In this document: piece by piece, positions 1-8,038 of the stretch
How the letters are laid out: every line of letters begins with the position of its first letter
How positions within the stretch are numbered: position 1 is the stretch's first letter
Position numbers and translations under genes: made by a program
Notes under the pieces: generated by a model
Told to the model about the DNA's origin: nothing
The model's database searches: none
What the model saw: the letters and a program-made list of their open reading frames with translations, nothing else
Virus record (IMG/VR): IMGVR_UViG_3300020214_000036
Span: 1 to 43,312 of that record
Length of the DNA stretch: 43,312 bases
Direction: 5' to 3' (one strand)
Origin: a virus

Positions 1-1430
1 CCCGGAGATGTAGTACCTATACCAACATTTGTTCCGTTATCATAAACTAATGAATTTCCTATTGCACTTGAAGAAGTAAACTTTGGTATGTAGTTAGTAG
101 TACCAGTACCAGTAACTGGGTTTGTGAGTACCGACTGATACTGTGGTATGTTAAGAACACCACCACTATACGTAGCGGCGCCGGTTGTTCCAGTTGTAGT
201 AAGAGTGATGGCTGCACGAGCTCTTGCATCCGTATAGTAAAGATTTGTACCTTCACCTATATTTGTAGTAGTGAGTGTAATGACTCCAGTAAGGTTGTTA
301 ACCGACGCGACCGCGTCTGTTGTATCTGATTTTTCCCAGACCGTACCGTTGTAGATAGCATAATCGCCTACGTCAAAGGTTATAGAACCGCTGCCTAAAT
401 TTATTGTACCCGCGGTTGCTACACGGTATACGTCACCAGTATCACCGGTGCCGTTAGCAAGAGACGGGCTGTTTGTAGAAGCATTCCACGTTCCTTTATA
501 TTCCATAATGGAAGAAGGAAGTTGGGTAATGGGTACTTTACCGGCACCATCGAGTGAGGCATATCCGCTGGCTTGGCCCTTTTGACCCATGTCCTGATAT
601 GCTGCGTTTGACCCGCTTGTCACACGACCCTTAATATCTACGGTGACGTTGTTATAAGTACCGGCTGTAACGCCAGAGTTTGCTAGAGTAAGTGTGGTAG
701 AGGTTCCGGTAGTACCAGATCCAGTAACATCCCCTATAAAAGTAAGAGCACCAGATATGTTGGCTGTGGTAACACCCGTAACTCGACCCTTTGCATCAAC
801 AGTTATGACCGGTACCGCCGACGCCGATCCAAACGTTCCAACGTTTGAGTTAACTGCCGCTAGGGCTAGCCCAATTACACCATTGGAGGTTAGCGGTGAA
901 TTTGAAATTACAAAATCTGACCCGCTTATTCCAACCGATGTCAACGGTGTTGTTACGCTATGATAGCCAACCGTCCACCAATAATTTGTACCATCGTAAT
1001 AAACTCCAAGCACATCAGTTGAGCCTGCGGCTGGCGTTGGAGTATATGTTCCGCCGCCGACAATCAAGGACCCAGCGGGTAAACTTAAAGTTCTGCCACC
1101 GACTCCATCCTGTTTAACTAAAATTAGGCCAGTATCTCCAATTTCAATATTGGAAATAACTAGCGTGCGGTTGCCGCCTATTGTAACCTTTGCGTTTGCG
1201 CCTGAATTAAAATTCCAATCAATTGATGCGCCATCTGTCAGCGTTTGCTGAAACATTGTAACTTTGCCGTTAACTCGTAAATTGCCGCCGATTGTAAATT
1301 TTTTAGCAGCCTGTAGAGTTAAGGTAAGATTACCTAAGTTATCGTGTTGTAAGACTGGCTTGTTGGCAACATTGTCACCAATAAATTCCAATAAGCCTGT
1401 TGCGGGAGTTATCTTGACCGTTTGCGCCAC
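1..1430 (-). CDS. Tail fibre protein, 3' end beyond window
   Basis: An open frame of about 476 codons runs off the left edge, so the C-terminus is missing. I place the start at a GTG (1430-1428) giving MAQTVKITPA; an in-frame TAG lies four codons upstream, so no longer start is possible except a rare ATT. The protein is rich in Gly, Thr, Ser and Asn and carries typical fibre phrases: a GASGYA-like stretch followed by GKVPITQLP, a 'YKGTWNAST..P.L..G.GDTGDVYRV' module, and near the edge a GNVGIGTTSP-like sequence. That last phrase usually comes just before the C-terminal tip or a peptidase S74 chaperone domain in phage fibres, so such a domain may follow outside the window. A late-promoter box at 1451-1460 precedes it. 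Fibre assignment is firm; receptor unknown. Confidence 0.8.
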   Translation of the reverse strand, partial: MAQTVKITPATGLLEFIGDNVANKPVLQHDNLGNLTLTLQAAKKFTIGGNLRVNGKVTMFQQTLTDGASIDWNFNSGANAKVTIGGNRTLVISNIEIGDTGLILVKQDGVGGRTLSLPAGSLIVGGGTYTPTPAAGSTDVLGVYYDGTNYWWTVGYHSVTTPLTSVGISGSDFVISNSPLTSNGVIGLALAAVNSNVGTFGSASAVPVITVDAKGRVTGVTTANISGALTFIGDVTGSGTTGTSTTLTLANSGVTAGTYNNVTVDIKGRVTSGSNAAYQDMGQKGQASGYASLDGAGKVPITQLPSSIMEYKGTWNASTNSPSLANGTGDTGDVYRVATAGTINLGSGSITFDVGDYAIYNGTVWEKSDTTDAVASVNNLTGVITLTTTNIGEGTNLYYTDARARAAITLTTTGTTGAATYSGGVLNIPQYQSVLTNPVTGTGTTNYIPKFTSSSAIGNSLVYDNGTNVGIGTTSP

Positions 1431-1450
1431 GTATGTAATAGACTATTTGA

Positions 1451-1460
1451 ATTATTTATT
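1451..1460 (-). promoter_or_regulatory. Late-promoter box AATAAATAAT
   Basis: Read on the minus strand this is AATAAATAAT, 20 nt before the GTG of the fibre gene ending at 1430. It resembles the T4 late -10 element TATAAATA and the other boxes in this window. Its first nine bases are also the last codons (Asn-Lys-stop) of the upstream 142-aa gene. Confidence 0.55.
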
Positions 1461-1880
1461 CGTGTCTATTTCAATTTGTAGTGGTTTAACGTCTTTACGT
1501 TCGGCTTGGACTAAATAAAAAAATTGTGGGGCATGCGCACCGGCAACTTCAAAATAAGTATCAGTAATAGTTTTAATCCAAAGTGATTGAGATTTACCAA
1601 CGGGAGTAATTGTAATTGTAATAGAAGCTTGGTTAGCGAGTCTTGCCCAATATTCTGGAAAAAAAATACGTTTTTGTTCGCTCTTGCCCCTAATGTAGAT
1701 TCCGTGCTCTGGGCCCTCTAGGTTACCGTGTGCAAGTTTAAATCCTGGCCGGGTTGGGTGGTCAATCAAGAACTGCTTGGTTACAGCTGAAAAATTTCCA
1801 TTATGATTAATATCACCGGACGATTCATTATACGTCATGTGAGTACTAATATTGACCTGTTTTAATTTTACCTGCGCCAT
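1452..1880 (-). CDS. Small tail-fibre tip-like structural protein (142 aa)
   Basis: Encodes 142 aa starting MAQVKLKQVN. The middle part has a pattern I recognise from the C-terminal ends of cyanophage and pelagiphage tail proteins: FSAVTKQFLIDHP, then a GPEHGIYIRGK segment, a PEYWARL segment, an ITITITPVGK strand, and a final YLVQAERKD segment. In those proteins the module usually ends a long fibre; here it is a gene of its own, so it may be a separately encoded tip or a chaperone-like subunit. It lies between two fibre genes. It has an exact TATAAATA late box upstream and a strong bidirectional terminator between it and the gene to the right, so it appears to be transcribed from its own promoter. 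Exact function unknown. Confidence 0.7.
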   Translation of the reverse strand: MAQVKLKQVNISTHMTYNESSGDINHNGNFSAVTKQFLIDHPTRPGFKLAHGNLEGPEHGIYIRGKSEQKRIFFPEYWARLANQASITITITPVGKSQSLWIKTITDTYFEVAGAHAPQFFYLVQAERKDVKPLQIEIDTNK

Positions 1881-1906
1881 TTATTAGATTGGATCTTTTC
1901 TATAGA

Positions 1907-1914
1907 TATTTATA
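1907..1914 (-). promoter_or_regulatory. Late-promoter box, exact TATAAATA
   Basis: The minus strand reads TATAAATA exactly, identical to the T4 late-promoter consensus. It lies 26 nt before the ATG at 1880 and downstream of the terminator at 1941-1966, which is where a new transcription unit should begin. Confidence 0.7.
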
Positions 1915-1940
1915 CTCCTAGTTTGGATTTTGAACAATAA

Positions 1941-1966
1941 AAAAGCCTCCATTATAGGAGGCTTTT
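1941..1966. terminator. Bidirectional rho-independent terminator
   Basis: A perfect 10-bp stem (aaaagcctcc paired with ggaggctttt) encloses a 6-nt loop. A T-run follows on both strands: six T then ATT on the minus strand, and TTTTATTT on the plus strand. It lies in the gap between the 478-aa fibre gene and the 142-aa gene, so in practice it stops minus-strand transcription from the 478-aa gene. Confidence 0.85.
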
Positions 1967-1989
1967 ATTTAAAGTTTTAAATTTAAGTA

Positions 1990-3426
1990 TTAACTAACTC
2001 TATATGTAATTTCAATCTCATCAGATGTTTCAAGTGCATAGGGCAAGCCAGTTACTCTAACTACTGAATTTGTACCCTGTGGCCAAACCCAGTTTGTTGT
2101 TTTCTTAAGAGAAACTCCATTAACTGTAACCAGCAATATTTCGGCGGCGGCATTTGCTAAAGTAATATCGGTATTTGCACCTGACGATGCAGTTAAGTTA
2201 GTAGCCTGATGTGCAATTAAATCGTTATTACTAACAGTAAGAGTTAATGTATCAGTTGTACCTGCACTTACTACAGATCTAGTAAAGGTTAAACCTTCGC
2301 CGGTTGCAAAGTTTAGAGTATCTGTATCTATGTCAAAACTTGCAGCGGAACCTCCCTCGACTGCAATTGCCAATTGGCTAGCTGCGCCGATTAGGGTCTT
2401 AAGATTAGCAAAGGTGATCTTTTGATTAGTTGCCCCGTTTGCCGTAACGCCAGCAATAAAATCTGAGTCTGTGATTGAAGTAACTGTACTTAATTCAGAA
2501 AGGTCTAGATTAATTGTTAACGTTGAACTACTAAATGCTGTATCAATTCCGTTAGTTCCACCGGCAATGGTTAAAGTTCCACCTAATGCAATATTACCTG
2601 ATCCAGAGTCTCCAGCAAAAGTTAGATACTCATTTAAGATCATATCATTTGTAATACCATTGGCTTTAACGAAAAGTTGATCTGATCCATTGATTCCGAT
2701 TGAAGAATCGTCGTAGTTAACATTAAATTTGGTGCCAGTTCTGGTTAAACCTACGCCCGCTTCAGCAACGCCTGCTGCTGAAAATTGTGTAAAATCTAAT
2801 TCTGTCGTTCCACTCGAGTTGGCAGTAAAGTCCCATAAATTGGTTACTGCTCCATTGGGTGAAGCTAATACCCATCCGGTATCAGAAAAAACTGTTCCCT
2901 CTTCAACGAAAGTAAACAGACCTCCGCTAACTTCGCCAGATGGATCATTGTTTGCATCAGAGGCTCTTGTAAAAGTACCACCACCGTCGTAGTCATAAAT
3001 ACCATTAATTTTCCTTTTTCCTGCTGTACGAGTAGCAATTAAGACTCTGTCTCCTGCGACTAGGGTTACTCCGTCAAATACCAAATCTTGCATTACTGCG
3101 CCGCTTGTAATATTAGTATATAGGGTTTGAATATCCAGAGCCACACCGCCAAGCGTGTTAGTTATTAGGATGGCTGGGGTTCCGCCGTCGGCTGAATACG
3201 ATTCAGTATAGATTGCGCGAACCGATTTTTTAACATCTAGCCCGGTTGCAACCGCATCAACATATTCTTTATTTACTGCGTGGCTTGCTTGGGTAGGAGC
3301 GGTATTTACAATTAGGCTAGCCGCTGGGGTGGTAATGGTACCAGTAATCGTTACTGAACCTGCACCACTAAGCTTTCCTAAAGAAACCGAAGTATCCTGT
3401 ATTTGTTTACCTTTAATTAGTGCCAT
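1990..3426 (-). CDS. Tail fibre / structural protein (478 aa)
   Basis: Encodes 478 aa beginning MALIKGKQIQDTSVSL. Around residues 60-75 it has HAVNKEYVDAVATGLDVKKSV, a phrase common in cyanophage and other T4-like fibre proteins, followed by a DGVTLVAGDRVLIA segment and an NGIYDYDGGGTFTRASDAN segment, which form a beta-rich module repeated across phage fibres. The last third is Thr/Ser/Asn-rich and ends with an EIEITYRVS strand. No enzymatic motif is visible. Its own late box lies at 3453-3461 and a strong terminator follows it, so it looks monocistronic. Likely a distal fibre or baseplate-attached protein. Confidence 0.75.
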   Translation of the reverse strand: MALIKGKQIQDTSVSLGKLSGAGSVTITGTITTPAASLIVNTAPTQASHAVNKEYVDAVATGLDVKKSVRAIYTESYSADGGTPAILITNTLGGVALDIQTLYTNITSGAVMQDLVFDGVTLVAGDRVLIATRTAGKRKINGIYDYDGGGTFTRASDANNDPSGEVSGGLFTFVEEGTVFSDTGWVLASPNGAVTNLWDFTANSSGTTELDFTQFSAAGVAEAGVGLTRTGTKFNVNYDDSSIGINGSDQLFVKANGITNDMILNEYLTFAGDSGSGNIALGGTLTIAGGTNGIDTAFSSSTLTINLDLSELSTVTSITDSDFIAGVTANGATNQKITFANLKTLIGAASQLAIAVEGGSAASFDIDTDTLNFATGEGLTFTRSVVSAGTTDTLTLTVSNNDLIAHQATNLTASSGANTDITLANAAAEILLVTVNGVSLKKTTNWVWPQGTNSVVRVTGLPYALETSDEIEITYRVS

Positions 3427-3452
3427 TTTTTATAGAGTTCTTTTTATTTTAG

Positions 3453-3461
3453 TTATTTATT
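3453..3461 (-). promoter_or_regulatory. Late-promoter box AATAAATAA
   Basis: The minus strand reads CAAATAAATAACT, 26 nt before the ATG at 3426, with an A-rich leader and no clear Shine-Dalgarno sequence. It matches the boxes in front of several other late genes here. Confidence 0.6.
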
Positions 3462-3504
3462 TGTGTCGATTTATTCATAATTTGATGTCATTCTGCATAG
3501 GGAC

Positions 3505-4434
3505 TTATTGGGTAAGGGTTACCTTTCCTCCTGAAAAATACTCTAATAGGATAATGTCAGTGGTCTCAAGCCCATGCTCTAAGTAGGCCGGCTTAACATA
3601 CAAGGAATCGCCGGCTTCAACTTGAGCTAGCAAAAGTTGAGTACTTCCGCCGTTTCTGCTAAAAAAGAATGGCGAAGTATTTGAATCAGTTAAGAGCCTT
3701 CTTATTCCATTTACACTTATACATACAGTAGATTCCAAATGAATGGCTTGTGTAATTGGTGAGACTGCGGCCAATGAATAGGATCCAACATTTGACGTAT
3801 ATGCAACCTGGGTAGCATTACCCTCCTGGGCCCGTGGAATTATTGGTGAAATTAGGCTTGGAATAACCCTGATTTGACCTTGCATTACGGTAGGGTGAGC
3901 GGTGCATACATAGAACAAATCGTCTGGCGCATCAAAAGGCACCGTCCATAAGATGTGACCGCCGCTACCCTGAGAGTTTGATCCCATTCCAGTTGGAGGC
4001 ATTCCTACTGAATACACAGAATTGTCAGCTTTTCTAATTTGAAGTGTGTGGCCGATACTTGCTGAAACTTTAAATTTGTATAGTTCCCCTCTAAAAACAT
4101 AGAGAATGGGGTTTGAGTTATTTCCACTACTAAAGTCCGCCGCATTGTTAATTAACCATGCGGTGTTGCTTGGATTTGCAACAAATGTTATTGTTTTTGC
4201 GCCGGATGCTGAAAATTCAACAAGATCTGCGTCAGTTACCCCGTCCTTAAACCAATAGAGCAGGTTATCGACTCCATCTGCAAGGCGAACTTCCATTGTT
4301 GGGAATCTGATTGCTTGAGGAATTGCAGCAAGGGCTTCGGCCGTAGTTGCGTATGGCCCAGAATAACCATCAACTGGTACTGGATTTACTGGGGTAATAC
4401 CATAAGGTAACTGAAGGCCTGGTGTAAAGCTCAT
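3505..4434 (-). CDS. Tail structural protein with cupredoxin-like domain (309 aa)
   Basis: Encodes 309 aa. The N-terminus (residues 1-75) has FTPGLQLPYGITPVNPVPVD followed by a WFKDGVTDADLVEF phrase, a module I associate with T4-like cyanophage tail proteins. Residues about 80-191 look like a cupredoxin: an ILYVFRGELYKF strand, GH at 128-129, a VPFDAPDDLFYVC strand, then AHPTVMQGQIRV. The potential type 1 copper ligands are all present in order: His129, Cys177, His180 and Met184 (C-x2-H-x3-M). The C-terminus is beta-rich with no known motif. The gene starts 2 nt after the 743-aa fibre gene ends, so the two are probably co-translated. Copper binding is inferred from sequence pattern only. Confidence 0.75.
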   Translation of the reverse strand: MSFTPGLQLPYGITPVNPVPVDGYSGPYATTAEALAAIPQAIRFPTMEVRLADGVDNLLYWFKDGVTDADLVEFSASGAKTITFVANPSNTAWLINNAADFSSGNNSNPILYVFRGELYKFKVSASIGHTLQIRKADNSVYSVGMPPTGMGSNSQGSGGHILWTVPFDAPDDLFYVCTAHPTVMQGQIRVIPSLISPIIPRAQEGNATQVAYTSNVGSYSLAAVSPITQAIHLESTVCISVNGIRRLLTDSNTSPFFFSRNGGSTQLLLAQVEAGDSLYVKPAYLEHGLETTDIILLEYFSGGKVTLTQ

Positions 4435-4436
4435 GG

Positions 4437-6668
4437 TTATGCGATAGTTATTTGGTGACGATGATTGCTACTATAAGGAATAGCATTGCTCAGCGTATAA
4501 ATTTTATAAGCAACCGGCGTGCCCCCTCCGTCATTTACGTTAAAGGTTGACATTACATAGTTTGCAGTAAGGTTTGCATATACCGTATCTAAATCTAATA
4601 CTTCAACTAGTGAATTTGTAGATGGCATTGCAACCGTAAATATTTTTTCGGTTGATCCAGTATTTAGGACAAAGGTATTACCCTCGTCGTTAAATCTTTT
4701 ATTTTGAAGGGCGCGGACTGCCGCGGAATTTGCTGGTGCACTTGCACTGGATCCATAGAATATCACGTGTTTATAGAGTATTGTGTAGGTTTCCACTGAA
4801 ATTGTATGAGAATCTGTAACGGAAACTTTATAGGTTGCACTAGTTGCAGCCGAAGTAATTGAGGTGTCTGTATAATTACTTAAATTACCACCAGCGGCAG
4901 CAAGCGCTTGGACCGGGCCAAGGTCTACATATGTTCCGCCATTAAATAAAACTGCATATTGATAACCGCTAATTGGAACGTTAATGCTGTTTCTGGTCGC
5001 AGCACCCTGTAAAACGGATGAAGTATTTCCTCTTTCTCTTATTTGATTGCTTTCAATTCCAAGCGCAAGCGCTGTAGCCGGTGCACTAAATAAAATACTT
5101 GGCGATTGATATGCTTGAGGAGTAATTGTAAATGAGGCAGTTGCGGTTGCACCAGCGTTATCTGTTACAATATACTGATAATTAAAGGGTTGAGTATTAA
5201 ATGCGCTATCGGTTAGCGTATGAGTATAAGTTGTTGCACCAACATTAGATAGTATTGTTGTCCATGGCCCAGCGTTGTTTCGTCTTGCTTGTAAAATCGC
5301 AGTGGTTGCGTTTGCGCCCAGCGTATTAATAACTTTAGTAAAGTTTAGCACATTTGAAATTGCAGTTTGGTTAAATAAGATGGTTGTTGGAGAAGTAAGA
5401 GTAACAGTTGGAGCAATTGGCTCCTGTGAAATAAGATTAAAAACCTCCTCCGCTGTTTTACCAGCAGCAGGTACCGTTTGACCATTTGCATAGTGACCTA
5501 ACGTTTTTCCATTAGAAAGACTTACAATAAAGTCTGACTGAAATGTTGGAGGGGTGATGGGCTTTACGAAAACGGTTACTTTATCAGTAGATGGATCTGC
5601 AACTGCAACGATTGAGGAGGCCAAACTTACTGGGCCCTCTTTAAAGTCAATCCGCTCCATCTTGACCAAGTTAGTAGCAGGATCAGTTGCTGCAATATCA
5701 ACGCCGTCGTTGCTTACAATAAATGAAGACACTGCATCAATTGCATCTTGATCAACTGAAATTGAAACCTGTTTTGTAGTAGGATTAAAATTAACATTTA
5801 CGCCGCCCTCTCCAGCAATTCGGATTATATCATTAACAGAGGCAGCTTCGAATTGAATTGCTCCGCTTGCACTTGCAATCTTTGAAAAGCCTGGGGTTTG
5901 AACAGGTGAATTAATAGTAACCTTATTGGTTGCATTATTAAATGAAACCGTTGTGTCTCCGGTACCCTCAATTCTTAATGTGCTTTCGGGTGCAATTGCG
6001 CTTAACTGAATATTTCCTACCGCATTTGCAATTTGACTAAATGAATTAGTATTTGCTTGGGCAGAACTAACGATTATCTTTTTATTTGGCGCGTCCAGCG
6101 TTATGGTTGTACCCCCGGATCCTTCAAACGCAAGTGTATCGGTTGCATTACTTGCACCAAATATTACGGTGCCTTGTGAATTTGCAATGCCGGTAAAGGC
6201 CGTTCCAACTGGACCGGATGCGGCTTGGCCGCTTGATAATTTTACCCAACCGTTATCATCAGTATAACCATAGAAACCTTCGCCGGCTGGTGCGGTATCA
6301 TTTGCATAGATTACATCTCCAACAATACCTGCCGAGGCAAGTTTACCGGTATTATCCTGGAGTCTAAGTAGAGGAGTTTGAAAAAGATTAGCGAGAGCAG
6401 ATTGGGTAGTTAGGACACCATCTGCGTCCACCTCCATTTTAATGGAGCCGTTTTGCACAACCCTAATTGATGAGCCGGCTGTCAACGTTGTCAGCTGAAC
6501 CTGATTTACAGAGATATTATTATTGGTCTCGTCAAATGAAATCGCTGTAAGAAATGACTGGATTGCCTCCTGTAAGTTATCAAAGTTCTGATTGGAGGTC
6601 AATATACTTGAGCTCAAACTCGAATCCGATAAATCTGTAATATTGGTTAAATTAGAGTAGACTCCCAT
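4437..6668 (-). CDS. Tail fibre with threefold internal repeat (743 aa)
   Basis: Encodes 743 aa. Residues about 158-203, 210-254 and 261-304 are three copies of a roughly 45-residue beta module with the pattern FxxIAxxxGxIxFxA...DTLxIEGxGGTTVxFxxxTxKVxIS, probably one blade or strand set each. Before them is a GIVGDVIYANDTAPAGEGFYGY segment with an NGWVKLSS phrase typical of phage fibres. The second half (about 400-600) looks Ig-like, with alternating strands such as YTHTLTDSAFNTQPFNYQYIVTD. It has its own late box at 6688-6696 and is followed at 2 nt by the cupredoxin-domain gene. Structural role is clear; location in the tail is not. Confidence 0.75.
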   Translation of the reverse strand: MGVYSNLTNITDLSDSSLSSSILTSNQNFDNLQEAIQSFLTAISFDETNNNISVNQVQLTTLTAGSSIRVVQNGSIKMEVDADGVLTTQSALANLFQTPLLRLQDNTGKLASAGIVGDVIYANDTAPAGEGFYGYTDDNGWVKLSSGQAASGPVGTAFTGIANSQGTVIFGASNATDTLAFEGSGGTTITLDAPNKKIIVSSAQANTNSFSQIANAVGNIQLSAIAPESTLRIEGTGDTTVSFNNATNKVTINSPVQTPGFSKIASASGAIQFEAASVNDIIRIAGEGGVNVNFNPTTKQVSISVDQDAIDAVSSFIVSNDGVDIAATDPATNLVKMERIDFKEGPVSLASSIVAVADPSTDKVTVFVKPITPPTFQSDFIVSLSNGKTLGHYANGQTVPAAGKTAEEVFNLISQEPIAPTVTLTSPTTILFNQTAISNVLNFTKVINTLGANATTAILQARRNNAGPWTTILSNVGATTYTHTLTDSAFNTQPFNYQYIVTDNAGATATASFTITPQAYQSPSILFSAPATALALGIESNQIRERGNTSSVLQGAATRNSINVPISGYQYAVLFNGGTYVDLGPVQALAAAGGNLSNYTDTSITSAATSATYKVSVTDSHTISVETYTILYKHVIFYGSSASAPANSAAVRALQNKRFNDEGNTFVLNTGSTEKIFTVAMPSTNSLVEVLDLDTVYANLTANYVMSTFNVNDGGGTPVAYKIYTLSNAIPYSSNHRHQITIA

Positions 6669-6687
6669 CTATGCCCAGTTGTTTTTG

Positions 6688-6696
6688 TTATTTATT
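6688..6696 (-). promoter_or_regulatory. Late-promoter box AATAAATAA
   Basis: The minus strand reads GGTTAATAAATAACAAAAAC, 19 nt before the ATG at 6668. The core AATAAATAACAAAAA is shared with the boxes before the genes ending at 27301 and 33789. Confidence 0.65.
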
Positions 6697-6714
6697 AACC
6701 AGAACGCTCTCTTC

Positions 6715-8025
6715 TTAAAGAGCAATTTCTGTCTTAGAATCTTTAGTTGAGTGGTATGATAATGGCGATCCTACAACGAGACATTCGGTTAAATTTGCAG
6801 AAACCTGCATGGTGGGCTTGCCCTTAATTGTTGATTGCTGAATAGTATTGATTCCGGCTTGATTAAAATTACAATCGGAGAGGCTAGAATATCTAATATC
6901 ATTTTTATCAAATAGTGTGCATTCTAAAAGTCGTGAACTCCTGACTTTACAGTTTAAGAGAGTACAGCTGGAGAGCTCTGCCTGGATTGACGAATCAACA
7001 AAAACAATATTTGATAGGTTAAATCCATTTTTAATTCGGCCCTCTAAAACCTCAACCTGATTTGAACTAGAATTGTAATTAACCTTTCCTCGAACCAAGC
7101 CGCCATAGGTCACAAGATCAAAGAGTTTTTCTCTAATAAGATTAAACTTTGACTCAAGCACCTGTGGTCTTGGATCCATGTCCATTGTTAAGTTAATTAA
7201 TGGATATTTGGTTGAAAAAACTGAATATGATTTAAGACCCGAAAGGTGTGACTTTTGTTCAGTTAAAATTTCTTTAATTTTAGCCCTCTCAGTCTCTGAA
7301 TAGATTGAATTTGATTTTAGTGTCGTAAAGAGATTTTCTATAACTAAATTTAGGAGCTCAACCGCTTGTGTAGGCTTTTTCTCGTAGTCTTTACCGCCAA
7401 TATATTTGACTGTAATAAAACCTTCTGAGATTTTTTCAAAGTCAATTCCAAACTGTTTTGATCTTGGAAAACTAAACTCCATTTGGGAAGAATAACTTCC
7501 ACTTGGTACAGTTGCTTCAGCAATAAATTTATTTTTAGGGTATATTAAATTTACTGAGTGCTTATAGATCTTGCTAGATCGGATCTCTTGTGGCCAAAGT
7601 TCAAAGGCTTTGGCTTCGTTGAAGCTTAGCAAAAATTTAAACTTGTTTAGCTGAGTAACCCTAGCGCCCTCATTCATTTTAGAAAATCCCAAATTAATTT
7701 TGGCTTTACATAATTCATTGGTATAGCCGTTTTCCTCAATAAATTTAAAGGATTTAATTAGCGCATTGACCCCTTCGTAATAATAGACCGGCCCAATTGT
7801 CAGTCTCTTCATTTTAAAGCCATTATTATAGAGATTAGTTATTCTGGCCCCATTTTCTTGAATGGGTTTCCATGCATCTCTTGTTGCACCAATTTCAATT
7901 TCTCGGTGTAGTGCGGTTTGTGCCCTTTCGGCAAGCTGTTGAATTGATTTATTCGAAAAGAAATCAACGGTTAGGACGAATTGTGCGGCTTGCACATGTT
8001 CTCTATTTTTAATATCTAGGATCAT
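6715..8025 (-). CDS. Unknown protein with pentapeptide-like C-terminus (436 aa)
   Basis: Encodes 436 aa. The N-terminal two thirds are mixed alpha/beta, with a GVNALIKSFKFIEENGYT phrase, a CKAKINLGF strand and FKFLLSFNEAKAFELWP. This order of motifs faintly recalls phage proteins annotated as amidoligase-like, but I cannot confirm catalytic residues. Residues about 330-410 form a ladder of short repeats (SSIQAELSSCTLLNCKVRS and onward) like a pentapeptide or right-handed beta-helix. Unlike the fibre neighbours it is not Thr/Gly-rich and carries more charge. The start codon lies 10 nt before the stop of the 687-aa gene upstream, so the two are probably expressed together. Function unknown. Confidence 0.6.
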   Translation of the reverse strand: MILDIKNREHVQAAQFVLTVDFFSNKSIQQLAERAQTALHREIEIGATRDAWKPIQENGARITNLYNNGFKMKRLTIGPVYYYEGVNALIKSFKFIEENGYTNELCKAKINLGFSKMNEGARVTQLNKFKFLLSFNEAKAFELWPQEIRSSKIYKHSVNLIYPKNKFIAEATVPSGSYSSQMEFSFPRSKQFGIDFEKISEGFITVKYIGGKDYEKKPTQAVELLNLVIENLFTTLKSNSIYSETERAKIKEILTEQKSHLSGLKSYSVFSTKYPLINLTMDMDPRPQVLESKFNLIREKLFDLVTYGGLVRGKVNYNSSSNQVEVLEGRIKNGFNLSNIVFVDSSIQAELSSCTLLNCKVRSSRLLECTLFDKNDIRYSSLSDCNFNQAGINTIQQSTIKGKPTMQVSANLTECLVVGSPLSYHSTKDSKTEIAL

Positions 8026-8029
8026 AAAA

Positions 8030-8038
8030 TATTTATTA
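8030..8038 (-). promoter_or_regulatory. Weak late-promoter-like box too close to start
   Basis: The minus strand reads GATAATAAATATTTTATG, so the box lies only 4 nt before the ATG at 8025. A T4-type late transcript starting 5-7 nt downstream would be nearly leaderless. It overlaps the stop codon of the 687-aa gene. Either a leaderless late promoter or chance. Confidence 0.25.
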
